Shown here one piece after another: positions 13,059 to 26,447 of a stretch of DNA of 64,000 nucleotides. The position numbers and the translations under genes were made by a program. Each line of letters starts with the position of its first letter. Positions within the stretch are counted from its first letter, which is position 1. Origin of the DNA: Nectonema munidae (taxonomy: Eukaryota; Nematomorpha; Nectonematoida; Nectonematidae); the NCBI GenBank assembly GCA_030549495.1, contig JAUIRK010001025.1:17501-81500 (forward strand), written 5' to 3'. The notes below the pieces were generated by a model, which saw only the letters and a program-made list of their open reading frames with translations, had not been told where the DNA came from and did not search any database.

Positions 13059-16000
13059 TATTTTTTAAAAGTTTTTTTTATTATCCTTTACTTATCTCTA
13101 TTAATATCTTTTGTGCAAATAAATTTTTTTTAATTATAATGATCACCTTCTTAAATAAAATAACTTAAAGTTCTTAGATTTTTAAAAAAATTATCTTTTT
13201 TTCAAATTTTTTGTCAACAAGCAGGATGAAGTTTTTTTTGTATAATGCAAAAATAATAATAGCATTTTTAAATTACACATAAAAGTTTCGCGTTTGCAAG
13301 TGGTTTCATCAAAAATAATTTTTGTAATTACCCTAGGAGTTATAGTCGTGTCAGTTTGCTTAGAGAGAATACTTGGCACTAGACAAATTTAAAAAGCGAT
13401 TATACTCTTATCCTTCATTATGAATACACTGGACTAACTCTGTGAGTTGGCATGAAAATACGTTATATGGCATGAAAATAGGTTATACACACGAGGAGCG
13501 CTCATGATTATCCGCACGCATATATGCGAGAAATTTTCGTTTATGTCCTCGGAAAAACACGAAAACGGGAAATGAAAAAATCATTCCACTGCGCTGTTGT
13601 GTGTCTACGCTGATTTGCAAAGTTATCTGTGTATAAAATAAAGTGAAAATAGGGGTCTTTTTTAGCTTTATTCAATTTTGCTTTCGGCATTTAAAGATCA
13701 ATGCCGTACTGAAAATTTGAATGGGAATAGCTTTGTTTATGAGATGGATTTATAAGCAAGCTTGACAAATTTCTGGTTATTTTGATTTATTAAACAAATA
13801 TATATATTTATTGATAAAAATCATAAAAAATTAGTAAAGTCAAATTTCGTTAATGCGAACAGAACATTTTAAAAAAAATTTCAGACAATGAAGTTAACCG
13901 GATTGTGAAAAACAATGCTTTTGCTGACAAATTTTTAAGGAATTAAAATAATGGCATAATATTACTGAAATATCACCAATATAAGTCAAAAATTTTACCA
14001 AAAACATTAAATGCTCAATTATTAAAAAATTGTTAATATTTTTAGCTTTCTCGTATTCAAAGGTGGAAAGAGAACGAAAAAATGATTGGCATAACCCACA
14101 ATGAAGGAGGATTGACATTTCTAAAACCATATGTTAAATATTTTATGCGCTATCCAATGCTAAAAGATCCATTGTAACATTTTTATATACAGGCACTTTC
14201 AGTATCCCATCAACTCCTTTTACAAAATCTTCTTAACACTTATTTCTTTTCCAGATTTCTACCGCAACATGCCAATTACTCTTTTAGTACTTTTCACTTA
14301 CACAAGTAACTTGGACAAATGTTTTCCTTCCCATTGTTTAAAATTGAATTATCATAACCAGCCTTGATTTAACCTTGGATAATTGGAGCTCTTTAAACCC
14401 GAAGAAATACTGTATCACCGCGTTAAACGTCCTTCAAAATGTAGGCTACTGGACAACGACACGTGCAATAAATTCCTTATAGATATGTGAACCAAATTTG
14501 TTTTTGAAAAAAAAAGTGAAAACTTTGGTCACGTGGTACCGCTATGATGTCATCCTGAGAAGGGCACCCAAAATCGCAATTTCTATGTATTTGTTTTGAG
14601 TCACTTTTTGTTCATTTTCTATCATGTGTAGACTTTTTATAGAATGATAGGATATCACATATGTTTTCTACACTGAAAAAAGGAGTATAGGTATACACTG
14701 TTCATTATACTGAGCAAAATCAAAACAAGGAAGATTTTTTTAAACGAAAGGCATAGCCCAACAAATGAAGTGTCAGCAATATTTGATAACGCCATCAAGT
14801 TACCAAACATTACAGAAACATATGCAAGAAATCTTTCTGCTGCACTTTTTATTCCCAACAAAAGCATTCATCACCACAGTTCACTCTTTGTGTCTCTTAG
14901 CTTAGACACTATTCATTTTCCATTTCTTGATTTTAGCATTCACTTTCAAACATTATTTTTAGAAGATACAAAACTAACACTATGTTCCGCTATATCTTAA
15001 CTCTTTCTAAATCTATAGTCTTTAGCTCTTATCTTTGCTTCAATGCCGATATATATCCTTGATGAACGGACGCTTGGAACTCACTTTGATGCGATTTCAT
15101 TTGAGAAAAATTTCACTTTAATTATTTACAATAATTTTTAATAAATATATGATATGGCACTAGTAGATCCTAACCCTTCATTTCAGGAGATTCAATTGTT
15201 TCCACATGTACAAAATGTAGACATGTGTTCAGCAAAGCATTACTTATCATTCAAAAAAAAATTATTTCATACAAATGCAAAAATTCTTCTTTTACTTTAG
15301 TAAATATATGTGTCCATCAAGAGTGGAACAAAACGGATGGAAAGAAATTGAAATAATATTGACGTGTTTGACAATTAAGCACGCATGCATGTTTGAGATT
15401 TAAGAAATATATGATTTTAGTATTTTTTTTCTATTAAGAAAATGATAAGTGTACAAATCTGTAATGTGTACATTTTGTACACCACTTAAACACTTGAGAG
15501 TTAAACTACTGCTAACTAATTAAAGAACTAATAGATTAACATGCCAATTAAGTAATTAACTAGCAGATTAATTTAAGCTATCTTAGTAAATACAAAAATA
15601 ACTTCTTATGAGTGGGTCAATGCCATTTTTCAAATATTAATGGGAAAATGTGATATTTACATGGAATTTCAATTTATTCAAAAATCACAAAACACTACTT
15701 TTATGTATCCTTCTCATCAACACGAGAACTTTTTTTTATACAAAATTCTCTTCACTATCAGAAACATTACTTCGAACTCCTATATTACCATTTTCAGCAG
15801 AATCAGTTTCAGAAAAATCTTTTACAAAATTTTTTTCAATTTAGGTAAAAAAAAGGGGGTAAATCATTTATTAAGCTAAATAAAAACGATCAAAAACACT
15901 CTTAACATTTTTGAAGGAAAAAATGTGAAAAGGAAGATATTTTAACTTTATAAAAAATTTATTCGCAATGCACCTGAGAGATAGAATGTTTAAAAAATGT

Positions 16001-18325
16001 GAGGAAATTAAAAATATTTTTTCAACCTATGAAAACACTCCTTCTCTAGATAAAATGCCATAAGCTTCAAAAAGCATGAATCATTTACCTTACTTCATTT
16101 CAAGACACCATGTGAAATTTGAGAGATACGCTTACGGTATTTCCTAGGAAACTGAAAGATATATTTCATACTTTCTTTTAAATATCAAAATAGCTAACAT
16201 TTATACCAATCATGATTTTGGTTTTTGGGATTTTGTCCGTTCCTTAATTATAACATTGATATAAAGCATTTATGTAAACCTTTTAAAACATGAATCAATA
16301 AAAATCAATAATGACAAATCACGCTGAAATGTGCCAAAAGATCACAGAATTGTGAAGGACTGTGAAGCAATGCTAATCCCCCAATGATTTCGAAGAAGAG
16401 ACATATGCAAGTTGCGAGCGCAAAACTGCTATAGGTATAAGAGGAAAAAATCAAAGCTTAAAGTATTACTCCGGTCACAACATTTAAAAGCCATATGACA
16501 CAGAGTGCAATCTCATCTCGTGTTTCCATTCAACACAACAAACGCATTGCCTTCTTCAACGATATTCCACTTCGTCGTGGATTTCACTACTATAAAATAC
16601 CATGAAAAATACGCATATAAAGTTGAAAATATGTTACAGTCATCCAGTGCAAGGAGGATGCAAAACCATAGTCCGCTCCACTATTTACGTGCATTACACA
16701 CTCTATAAAATGGAAGTAATGATATAACAGATGAGGATGTGTCAATCAAATCAAATTGATTTTTGATAATAGAGCTTAGTTTTTTTCACGTTACTAAGAG
16801 GTTGCATGCTATGTGAATTGTGTTTATATTATTATTCATGCTTCTGCGAAAATTGCTTCCTAAAGCCACAGTCCGTATACGTAAGCCAAATATTTATATC
16901 TACAAAGCAATCCGGCCATTCGGTAAATTCCAGGTTAAGAATTTCTTTACTAACACGTTTCTTTGTTGCCATTTTGAAACTCTGATCAAATTTCAATTGC
17001 TTATTCACTTAAATATTTACTCCCATGATTGTTTATAATTGGTCGATATCTTTGATAGTTGTACTACTTCGTTATTATAGATGATCATTTTGTGTTGGTT
17101 GGTAGGTAGGGTACGCAAGTAGAATGTCTTCATCCCGTTTAGACAAATTTGAGATGGGAGAACCAAGTTTTCACACACTTCGAAGGGGCGATTCGTACTT
17201 AGGTAAACTTTTACCTTTCTCTATTTTTAGAATTAGTAATGTCAGTAAAAATAGTTTTCATAAAAATAATATAATTCCATCCTATTTTATGCTTATATAT
17301 ATTATGGGGGGTAGGAAAAATCTTTTTTCAAACATATGTTGAAAGTTCCTTTATAAAACAGCATGAAAGTTTGTTTTTGTAATCGATTAAATCACTTAAG
17401 ATGGCTGAAAAAAGCGATTTGTTTCAAATCCAGAAAAAAATTACATTTATTATTTTTATTTTAAACTTATGCTACTTCCTGGTATAAGTAAAAAAATTAG
17501 AAAAATCAAGATGCAAAGATTTTCACATGTGTTATAAACAATTCTTACTCTTATCATCCGGAATATATTTTTATTGTTGCCGCAATGGTATGATAATAAA
17601 GAGATACCTAAAATTAATAAAAAAAAAACTTTTCTATTGAAAACAGATCAATTAAGTTAGAAATTTTGATAAAATACTGTTGTAATCAATTTTCAAGCAA
17701 ATTGTTGAACGGAAATGAGCACAAAAAGTATAATACATTTTAAATTTAGAAAATATTGATATTGAAAATATTTTTAAATTTTCCTTCTCATTTTTAAGTA
17801 GTTGAAAGAAATGTCAAGGGTTTTTGGTCATGAATCAAGGCATGTCTTAAAAGAACACAAAAAATGCATAAAAAAGAAGGGAGAATTTTTGGCACTGTTA
17901 CATTAGTATTTAAAGAATCGTATACACAAAATAGAACATAATTAGGTTTGCGCTTATAAATTTAAATAAAAGTTGCAACATTTTAAAATACTAGATTTTT
18001 TTCAGGTAATGCACTCTTTGTAGGAGCAACTTTTTGATATATGTTTCATTTTTGCAATTTTGTTCTTTGATTTTTTCAACCCATTCTCTATTATACACGC
18101 AAATAATAAAAAATTCAATTTAAAGCGGCAAAAGGTGATCTTGAAAAGTCTTTTAGTATCTTCTCTAGGCAAATAGCTATTCAAAATCTAACCGATTTAC
18201 CAACCTTAATAACTGACCAATTACCCTCACTAATTAACAAATCTTATAACTGGTTTACTGATTTAAACTAACGGACATCTTGTTTATAATCCTACTTGAC
18301 CCGTAGATTTGAAATTCGTCTTGCT
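13059..18325. other. AT-rich non-coding region
   Basis: No conserved protein recognised. Overlapping opposite-strand open frames at 14655-15000 and nested ones at 15640-15880 lack motifs. An inverted pair of CACATGTACAAAATGTA-type motifs near 15201-15225 and 15464-15483 could be the ends of a small element. One candidate orphan exon at 17124-17202 is listed separately. The sequence 16500-16710 is less AT-rich and contains a TATAAAA-like string near 16590, but no gene can be shown. Confidence 0.5.
17124..17202 (+). CDS. Candidate orphan start-codon exon
   Basis: An ATG in reasonable context opens 26 codons (MSSSRLDKFEMGEPSFHTLR, then RGDSYL) of mixed, protein-like composition, and the frame runs into TTAG|GTAAAC, a good donor, at 17203. 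The next nucleotide phase is 1. I do not recognise the peptide. It cannot encode an alternative N-terminus of the transporter through the exon at 28076, because a stop would follow at once. It could be a leader exon with a small upstream frame, the first exon of another gene, or chance. Confidence 0.25.
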
Positions 18326-18807
18326 CAGGGGTCCCCAAACTTTTTAACTCGTAGACCCCTTCATAAATTATTTGCTTTCTCCTCGACCCCCAGACGAATT
18401 TAACCCATTTACGGCCAATGTTCCTATTTTGGAACATAAGTAATTTCATCTTCGTCTGCTTTTTTCAATGACTTTGAATATAAATCGTCTGCGTTTTTTT
18501 AGATATCGTCTGCTTTGCTTGGCCTTAAATGAGTTAATAAAAATATGAAATCATTTGTTACTTTTTCTGAAGATGAGCAATAATATAGGAAACTTTATTT
18601 GGAATAATAGTATATAAAAAAATATTTTATTTGTTTGATTATATACTAACGCATAACTTTCCTGACTATCTCCATTTTTTCCTGCCTAGAAATTTAATTG
18701 ATTTTTCATAACATAGTCGACCCCCTTTCAACCTCTATGTAATAATCGATCCTTAGGAAACTCTCATCGATCCAGGGGGTCGATATTGACCACTTTGGGG
18801 ACCCCTG
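18326..18807. mobile_element. Non-autonomous hAT element
   Basis: The termini are inverted: the left end is CAGGGGTCCCCAAACTTTTT and the right end, read on the minus strand, is CAGGGGTCCCCAAAGTGG. The first 14 bases are identical. It is flanked by 8-bp direct repeats, GTCTTGCT on the left and GTCTAGCT on the right (7 of 8), the target duplication expected of hAT transposases. The 482-bp interior has no coding frame and includes a second, nested element. This is the best-bounded transposon in the window after the foldback at 39 kb. Confidence 0.85.
18404..18533. mobile_element. Nested piggyBac-like MITE with TTAA flanks
   Basis: A 130-bp element inside the hAT element. It is flanked by TTAA at 18400-18403 and 18534-18537, the target site of piggyBac transposases. 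Its ends are inverted: CCCATTTACGGCCA on the left and, on the minus strand, CTCATTTAAGGCCA on the right (12 of 14). A related string, AGATATCGTCTGCTTGGTTA, appears near 21710. Moved only if a piggyBac enzyme acted in trans. Confidence 0.75.
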
Positions 18808-19200
18808 GTCTAGCTAGACGGAATCATTTTAGTCTAAGTGGAATTCGTCCATATGAACTCGTAGATCCAGATTTCCTTCATTCAAGATTCGTCATCTAGG
18901 ATGATACCAAAAATATGAGCAGTTTTTCATTTCTAAAAAAATTGTTTGCAAATACGATTGATTTTTGTCAATTTAAAATTCAAATCAAATTTAAATTGAA
19001 AAAGTTGTAATTTTGCAGGGGGATAGGGGGTGAAGTTTTTTTATACGGAGATGGCGAATTTTTTTAATTGTGTTTACTTTGAAAAAATTTTTCTATCATT
19101 TTGTATAAAAATTTGTAATGTTGACTTTTTTAAAGCAAAATTTGTTTTTTTAAATTTGTATTCATTGAAAATGAAAATATTTTGTTTCATATAGTTCATT
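18808..19200. other. Non-coding, nothing seen
   Basis: AT-rich sequence between the hAT element and the next SINE, with no motif or open frame of note. Confidence 0.6.
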
Positions 19201-19320
19201 TTGATTCGATAACCCAAGGTCTTGGGTTCGATTCCGCATCAAGCCTGCTTTCCTCATAGTTCGATACAAGCGGCGCAATTGTGCCTTCTCGATGAAAACA
19301 GCCTATGATACCTTTACCTT
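19201..19320 (+). mobile_element. tRNA-derived SINE, copy 4
   Basis: Contains a perfect B-box string GGTTCGATTCC (19225-19235), then CTCATAGTTCGATACAAGCG, GCGCAATTGTGCCTTCTCG, ATGAAAACAGCC and TACCTTTACCTT. The A-box region is missing, so it is 5'-truncated. A 96-codon open frame starts inside this SINE and is not a gene. Confidence 0.85.
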
Positions 19321-22300
19321 ATTTATGAAAAGCTCTCTACCGTTCAACGTTATTGAGAGGGCGGTCTCTTCCTATATCCCCTATTTTAAAAATCTTTGCC
19401 TTAATATGGCTGGATTAGCTATTATTAATGCAGGATCAGCTATTTTGTCAATAAACATGTTATTGGCGTTCTTTTATGTCCATTTTTTGAAAACTAATAT
19501 TCTGCTCATCTTTTTTAATGAATTTTCATGCTTTTTATTTTTGGCACACTCAACTAGGACCCGTTGGACCAAAAAGGGTTAATTAGATAGTAAAAAAGAC
19601 GTTACCTATTGAATAATAATTCTAATTATAATTAGAATACTTGCCTATCTAACATTTTGAATCAGGGCAAGGGGTTGGCATTGGGGATTCGCCCCAGAAA
19701 ATTTTTATAGCCCAATATGAAATATTTTTTCTCGGGGGAGGGGGGGGGCTGCTGTTTTTATCCTGGTTTTCTTCCTCTGAAGATTTCAAAGGCTTTTACG
19801 GTTAGGTAGTTCATTATTGAATACAAGTTAAATTTACATTTGAAAACTATATTTTGAATAAATTTTTTGTCGACCAAATCTTGTGATTGGTCAAACAGAT
19901 ATAAAACTTTAACTCTATGTTTTTACGTTATGCATTTTAAACTTGATTGTATATTTTAATTAAAAGAGAGGAAGGCGTCAAAACGATCGCATGCGCGTTC
20001 GTTTATTTATGATAATTCAAAGATAGATCTGATTTATATATTTCAGGGTTTTTTTCCAAACTTTTTTAGACACGGAATCATTTTTGGATCGGAAATATTT
20101 TTGAGAAGCCCCGATTTCCATACTTTTATATTGTAGAAATGCAATGAATTTTTTGAACAATCTATAACTTTTTTCGGAATCCCTGTTAATCCTGTTATGT
20201 TCTGCAACCTCTGATCTAATGATATTTATGAGACGCTCAGATCCTGAAAGAATGGCACATTATATATATATTAAAGACAAGAAATAACGTTTATTTGGGT
20301 AGCCATTAGCCAGTAATAGTGGGGCAACGAGCCAGGGTATCATACATAAATGAGGTTCCAAATCTCAACTCTTCCAAGAATGGAAAAGGGAACAGTAAAT
20401 AAAGAGTCTCCACATTTAATTCTTTGATCTTAATTCCATTTAAGCTGGTTCAACTTTAAGTTTATATGCACCAGAGATTAGAACAACAAGAGTAAACATT
20501 ATGAAAAAGTGTATGGCGATACTTGGGTGCTTAAAAATGCATTTCCAATTCTTTTTAAAAAATTATTATAAATTTCACACTACTTAAATACATAAGGTTA
20601 CTAACTGAAAAACTAACTTCTAAACATGTAAGTAACCAGGAGAAATAAAATCTTCCAATTTTTATTGAAAAATGTACAATTTAAACATTTATACTGATAT
20701 GAATGGATACATATCACCAAGTGCCCTGTTTTATTGGAAAATGCAGGGTAAGGAGGGGGAGCGGAGTAAATTATTTTGTATTTTATTACCATATAAAATC
20801 GATCTTATGATAAAATGATATTATTTTAGCTAAAATTTTTTAATTAAGCAAAAAACAGAAAATTCAAGACCTGCGGATTTAATATCTTTACACAAAATCA
20901 ATAAAGTGTATTTTATAGATGCATTTTTTATTTCGATTCGTATTATATTACAAACTCGTATAAACGGCATTATCAATAAACCGGATTTCTGGGCTAATCA
21001 AATTTTTATGCTCCCTCTTTGTGCATAAGAAAATTTTTTAAAAAGATGCCACTCCCTTATGCTCCGTATTTGGCATATATTTTTAATATATAGAAGGCAT
21101 TTTCGAGATTTCTCACAATTTCATTCCGTATTTTTGTCTTGTGTATTCGTTTCCTATGTTTTCATTCACTCTATTTTTTGTCGATGACCTCTACTCATAT
21201 TTGCAAATTTTCTGCCGATATTGAATAAACGAATCATCCTTTCTTTACAACGTATATTTTGCATTTCCTCGTCGCTTTGTGTATATCGCCAAAAGTGGCA
21301 TATCCACAACAATTTGTGATGAAGTTAAATGCCAAGAACTGAGTGAGGGAAAAAAATCAGTCTCTTTCAACAAACTCAAATTGGTGACTTTTTTTCAAAA
21401 ATAAATAAAGTTATTTCTTTCAACTGATTTAAATTCAAATAAACTTTTCTTTTCCATCATAATTTTTATTGTCTACTTCGTTTATGATTAGCATCATAAA
21501 AGAGAACAATATTCTATCAGCAAAATGATGTATTTCAGCATACACTTGATAAACCGATCTACTCTCCCATCTCGATATTTTATTGTGAACTTAAGCCTTC
21601 TGATTTGGATTTGGAGTTTTCAACGAGAGCTGTCTATTGCCGACTTTATTAAAATATAATGGTCTACGTTTATCAATACTTTAAAATACAAGTCCTATAC
21701 TTTATTATAGATATCGTCTGCTTGGTTAATAATAATAATAATAATTGAAAGGTGGCTACTTAAATAATTCAAGCTAACATATTTTTTTTTATTTATTTGT
21801 ACAAAACACTTTTTATGCTAAACGTCCCTATGAAAATTAGTCATTTGACAAAAGTCCTTACGACCAATCATCGGTGGGCGAAAATCCGTCCGACCAATCA
21901 ACCGTCTCACCAAAGAATTGCATCTACAAAAGAGTGCTTTCATGAAAATGGAAGTTTTTAACAATTTGAAGTGATTAGTTGCACCTATTTAATTGCCTTG
22001 AGGCAAATAGTAATATTGCCTTTGGTTTACACGTAAGCACCTTTTTATCTAAATTATCGTCGTTATATGATTGCATAAATGACTTTTTTTCGCGTAATAA
22101 ATCTATTAAGATGAAAACAACGAGACATTTTTGCTTTCACGTTTTCCAGTGAGAGGGATAATTGTGTGGAAATAGGATTTCTGCTTTCTTTCCTCTCGCA
22201 AAACACGAAACATTCAGCACAAAAAGTTTAAATTTTAATTAGCTCTGAAATCATTTCATCTCTTAGTTCTCTAGTCAAAACAACGAAGGACAACAAACCT

Positions 22301-24559
22301 TAGCAAATCTTCGTCACGCAATCTCATTCATCCACACACTCCCATTCATATGATGATTGTTATCTCGTATACATTTCAAGATATGTTGTGTTTTAAATAA
22401 GGACTGCACAAATCATTTCTTTTTCCTCTCTATCTCTCTCCCTCATGCAGGCATTCAGTGCTTTAATTGAACAGAATGTCTTCTTTTTTAAAAAAAAAAG
22501 TGAAATTAGTTCTGTTTCATTTTTTACTTTTTCTCTGTAATTTCCATTTTTTGCTATTTCTCGGTGTGCGCTCAAAAACACATTTTCATGGATTTCAAAG
22601 TTTATCCTGATTTGTTGCTACTACTCTTACTTGTTGCATTTCGCGTAGTAATAAAAAAAATCAATCAATGAAAGAGTTCATTTAGTTTTTTAGTGTTGTA
22701 GTACACTTACTAAATCTGGAATTTTTTTTGTCTTAAGTTTCATTAAGATTAAATACATTTTCTTCATCTGTTTTCCTATATTACAGCGACCATTTTTTTG
22801 TGTTTTTTGCTTACATTATTTTTAGCATTAACTAAATTTAATCATCACAATAAGTAAAACGAAAATGTAATTATTTTTTTGAAATAATGTTTAAAAAGTT
22901 AAATTACCTGTAAAAAAGGATACACGTATAAAAATTAAGTCTTTTGACTTGGGGGCAAGAGATCAGAAAGAGGATTTTGCGTCTTTTAAAAAACAAAACC
23001 AAAAAGGTTGTTTCTCTTCACTGATTGGCTAGAGAAGAATGTGACTTTCAATTATTTTTTGACGAATCACCTTCCAAGATTTTTCTTGTAAATCATTTCA
23101 AAGACTTTATTTGTCAGGGAATTTGTGTGCGTGTTGCATTTCTTCTCTTTTGCTGCACAGTGCACTAGCTAACTCCCAAAATCGAATCTCTGCGCTGTTG
23201 TCTATTTATCTCCTTACTTTTTAGACTCTTCCAATGATTATTTCTTCCCGCTTTGCATCCGCGTTTTAATTGTAATTAAAGCCAAATCTGCAAACGGTAA
23301 TTTTATATTTTAAAACATTCATACTTCTAATAATTTCATTTTATTTGTAATTTTTTGATGGCTTACCTCTTGATGTTTCATGTAAACAGTGTTGTAACTA
23401 GCTATAAGCCTCGGTTAGAGGGGATGAGGTTTGGGTGGCCCTAACTTCCTTCTTGTGACCCTCACCCTATTCTTTCAAGTTATCTTATTTTGTGAAAAAG
23501 AAGCTTTTAATGACAAATAAAGTGCAATTGATAACTTTTATAATTTAAACAATTAATGAATATAAATTAATGTTTAATTAATTATTAACTACTCTTAATT
23601 AAAATTTATTGATCGATAAATTTACTTTTGTAACAACCCTGCCTAGTAAATCAGCAAAATTACTAGAATTTTATGTTAAAACTTTATGCTTATTTAATTT
23701 TAATTTTTTTTAGAAAAGTATTTAGTCCTTTAATTTATTAAGTTAATTAGTTAATTTTTACAACCCTAATTAATTTAATTATTTTTCAAAAAAGTGAATT
23801 TAGAAATATTTTTAAAACAAGTGGGGAAAGTTAGAAATTTTTGTATTAGTTCAATTTTGAAATTTTTATAACAGACGCTATTCTCTACCCACCCACTTTT
23901 GGGGCTTTATTTCCTTGGGTTATTATCAGATTGGATTGTGGGCCGTGGACCTTTTGTTAAAAAGAGCCTTTTTAGCTTTAATTCATAGCTACATCCTATG
24001 TGTCATTAAGTATAGACAATATTTGCTTTAATGTTATATTTATGAAAATAATTTTTGCATATTGACAATAACTTTCCCCAATAATAATTCTTCCTTTTGT
24101 AAGACATTTTAATTTAACTTTTGTAAAAGGTATGCAGAACTTTTATGATTTTTCCAAAAGTTTTTCAGACAGATCTTTTTTACTATGTAGAATACGATTC
24201 TGAAATCGATTTTTGATAAAATGTCAAAGAGTCATACTAATAAATGCAACAATTCATTACTCTAAAGTCTGAAATTTTTTATTTTTTGCTTCCTAAACCG
24301 TTAACTTGATGTAAAATTAACCAAAAAACAGCTTTTTGATTTTTTTTGTTTAATCTATTAAAAAAATAAGTGTCCTCATATGACGACAGTGGAAAAATTA
24401 GTTAAAAATATTATAATTTATTTTTTGTGACTTAATAGAAAACATTCGACACAAAGGGTAGGTAGCATCGCATTTTTTCCAAAATGTTCTTGGTTTTTTT
24501 CTGCAAAATTTCAAAGCACAACGTCTCTCACGATTAGAGTAGAGGTATACTTTTCAAGC
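19321..24559. other. Non-coding region, mostly unremarkable
   Basis: No gene recognised. Contents: a G tract at 19734-19748; a possible MITE-like scrap at 21835-21900 built from GACAAAAGTCC and GGGCGAAAATCCG phrases resembling the element at 40.5 kb; an ATA microsatellite near 21730; and a GTGTTGTAACTAGC string near 23390 that resembles a hAT-type end. The intervals 21500-21660 and 22120-22460 are less AT-rich and could be regulatory, without specific evidence. Confidence 0.45.
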
Positions 24560-25809
24560 ATTCTTGTGATTAAACCCCAATACAATTTTTTCCTCTCACT
24601 GAAGTTACGTACTGTTCAAGCAACGAATCATTGACATCAGCCCCACCCATATTTTTGTTGTAATTCTTAACTATACATGGTTGCTTGACTTTGATGTATT
24701 TTTTGGCTTGATGACCATCTTTGTGTTTCAACATAATCGTAGTTACTCATCAAATGAACAAAGCGCGTATCAATAAATTTTACATCGAGAATTTCATTCC
24801 CTTGATCAAAACAAAAATTAATACTCCCTCTTTCTGATTTTTACAAGAGGGTATCTTTTTTATAAAGGACACTTTTCCATTCTTCTTGATCTGATAGTGC
24901 CAATGGCTCAGAAATTCATACTTAAGCTTTTATTGTATGTGATAATATAATAGATTGTTTGGGTTTTCAACAGCATTCATCATTTGAAAAAGAACTTGTG
25001 ATCCGAAAGGCATCATTTGGAAATTATTTGACTTTCCAGTGCACATATCAAAGGCGAAACAGTATCCAGATGTATCACAAAGTGCGCAAAGTTTAAAACC
25101 GAACCGAATCGCTTTCCCTCTTATTAAAAGGCGCATATGGTAATACCTTGCTATCATTTCGCCTATCCATAAATGTTTACTAATTAATTATACCCCAATG
25201 TCTAAAGTCTGTGTTGAGCTTTTCAACAAGTCGTCTTATTTTGAAGAATTTATCTTTAGTGCAACTGGCCATATTATCGTCAACTAAATGAAATTAAAAT
25301 TTTATTTTTTAGAACCTGTTTCTTCGCATTGCTTTTTTAACCAAAAGGACGCCTAAATCTGCTTCTGACCAATAATGTTCAATTCTAGGAAGTTTGTTAT
25401 ACCTTGATAACAAAAAATGCAAATAATGCTTTAACTTCATCTAAATTGACAAAAATTATCCTAATTTCTGAATTTTTTGGATAATTGTTTGTTTGACATT
25501 TTATCATATCGAAAACTTGTTCACTCGAAAATTTTTTGAAAATACCAAATGTGGACTCATCTGAATTTTCCATATTCTTTCAGCTCTTCCTCGATCTTTA
25601 TTTCAGACGTCCAAGATTGTTCAAAACTTCTCAATGATTTATTTCATTTGGCTTTACTAATTTTACTATTTTGTTACCTCATCCCTCAACACGTCTTGTT
25701 TTGGAGGAATTACAACTACACTTTCTATATGATTTTATAACCTTTGCCTTTCATCGACTATATAAACACATGCTTCTTTCAATGTATCAAAAGAATGAAG
25801 ATCACTCAT
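24560..25809 (-). pseudogene. piggyBac transposase relic 1
   Basis: Reading down the minus strand from about 25809: an acidic N-terminal part with ESVVVIPPKQDVLRDE; SSEQVFDMIKCQTNNYPKN (25540-25460); a segment matching the piggyBac core with YWSEADLGVLL and RNRF; then DKFFKIRRLVEKLNTDFRHW; then an open block 25157-24930 with IRGKAIRFGFKLCALCDTSG and FAFDMCTGKSNNFQMMPFG. Further down come KQPCIVKNYNKNMGGADVND and EQYVTS (24690-24605), the conserved late core of these DDD transposases. The order and spacing are those of piggyBac/PGBD proteins. Many stops and frame changes show it has long been inactive. No terminal repeats or TTAA flanks were found, and the cysteine-rich C-terminal domain is not visible. 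Confidence 0.85.
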
Positions 25810-26163
25810 GGTCTAAAAAACCTAATTGATTCTGAAACAATTAAAAAATCGAATTAAATATTAGTGTAGAAAATTAAAAATGTTAATTTTTTTTAGTTCA
25901 AAAATGTAGATTATTTTCTCAGTGTCTGCATTTGACAACACTGATTAAATTTAAAAAAAGAATAAACTACCATTAAAATTCAATAGTTAGGCAGTGAGTT
26001 AATTAGTTAATCAGTTAATTTTCTAGTTAATTAGTTATTTAATAAGTTAGCACGGTGAAAGGCGGCCTTTAAGCCACACTTCTAATAATTTAAATTATTA
26101 AAAAAATTTTTTCCTTTTCAATATTTGAACTTCAGTGTAACACCATGTAATTTTGCTTCAACA

Positions 26164-26296
26164 GATGCTCGAGACGGTGAAGAGCTTGGCAATGAACCAG
26201 TCATGTTAGTTTGATTTCCGATCATAACATCTCTGTACAGGTTTGTGGTCTATCCCTGTACAAATATGTAAGAATATTGTTAGCCTGGATGCAAGT
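26164..26296 (+). mobile_element. Possible second SINE-like family, copy A
   Basis: Contains GTTTGATTTCCGATCATAAC with a preceding GCTTGGCAATG-like segment and a tail with AGCCTGGATGCAAG. A related sequence at 33.94 kb shares GTTTGATTTC and CTTGGATGC at comparable spacing. The first half is weakly tRNA-like. Only two diverged copies are visible, so this is tentative. Confidence 0.35.
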
Positions 26297-26447
26297 AACC
26301 AGGAATAAAATTATAAGAACCCTAAGATTCAGACGGTTTTCAAAAATTTTGACAGTTACAACAAAATTTTGGGAGAGGTGGTGAGGACCAATTCCGAGAA
26401 AAGCGAAAAATTAAGCCATTTTTTCACTATTTTAAATCAGAAGTTGA

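Noticed and set aside
14655-15000. Overlapping opposite-strand open frames of 70-76 codons
   Set aside because: No motif on either strand, low-complexity hydrophobic or polar runs, and no splice or start context beyond chance.
16505-16708. 67-codon open frame with a TATAAAA-like string nearby
   Set aside because: No recognised domain; the TATA-like string lies within the frame and is common in AT-rich DNA.
19292-19582. 96-codon open frame starting in a SINE
   Set aside because: It begins inside SINE copy 4 and continues into unrelated AT-rich sequence.
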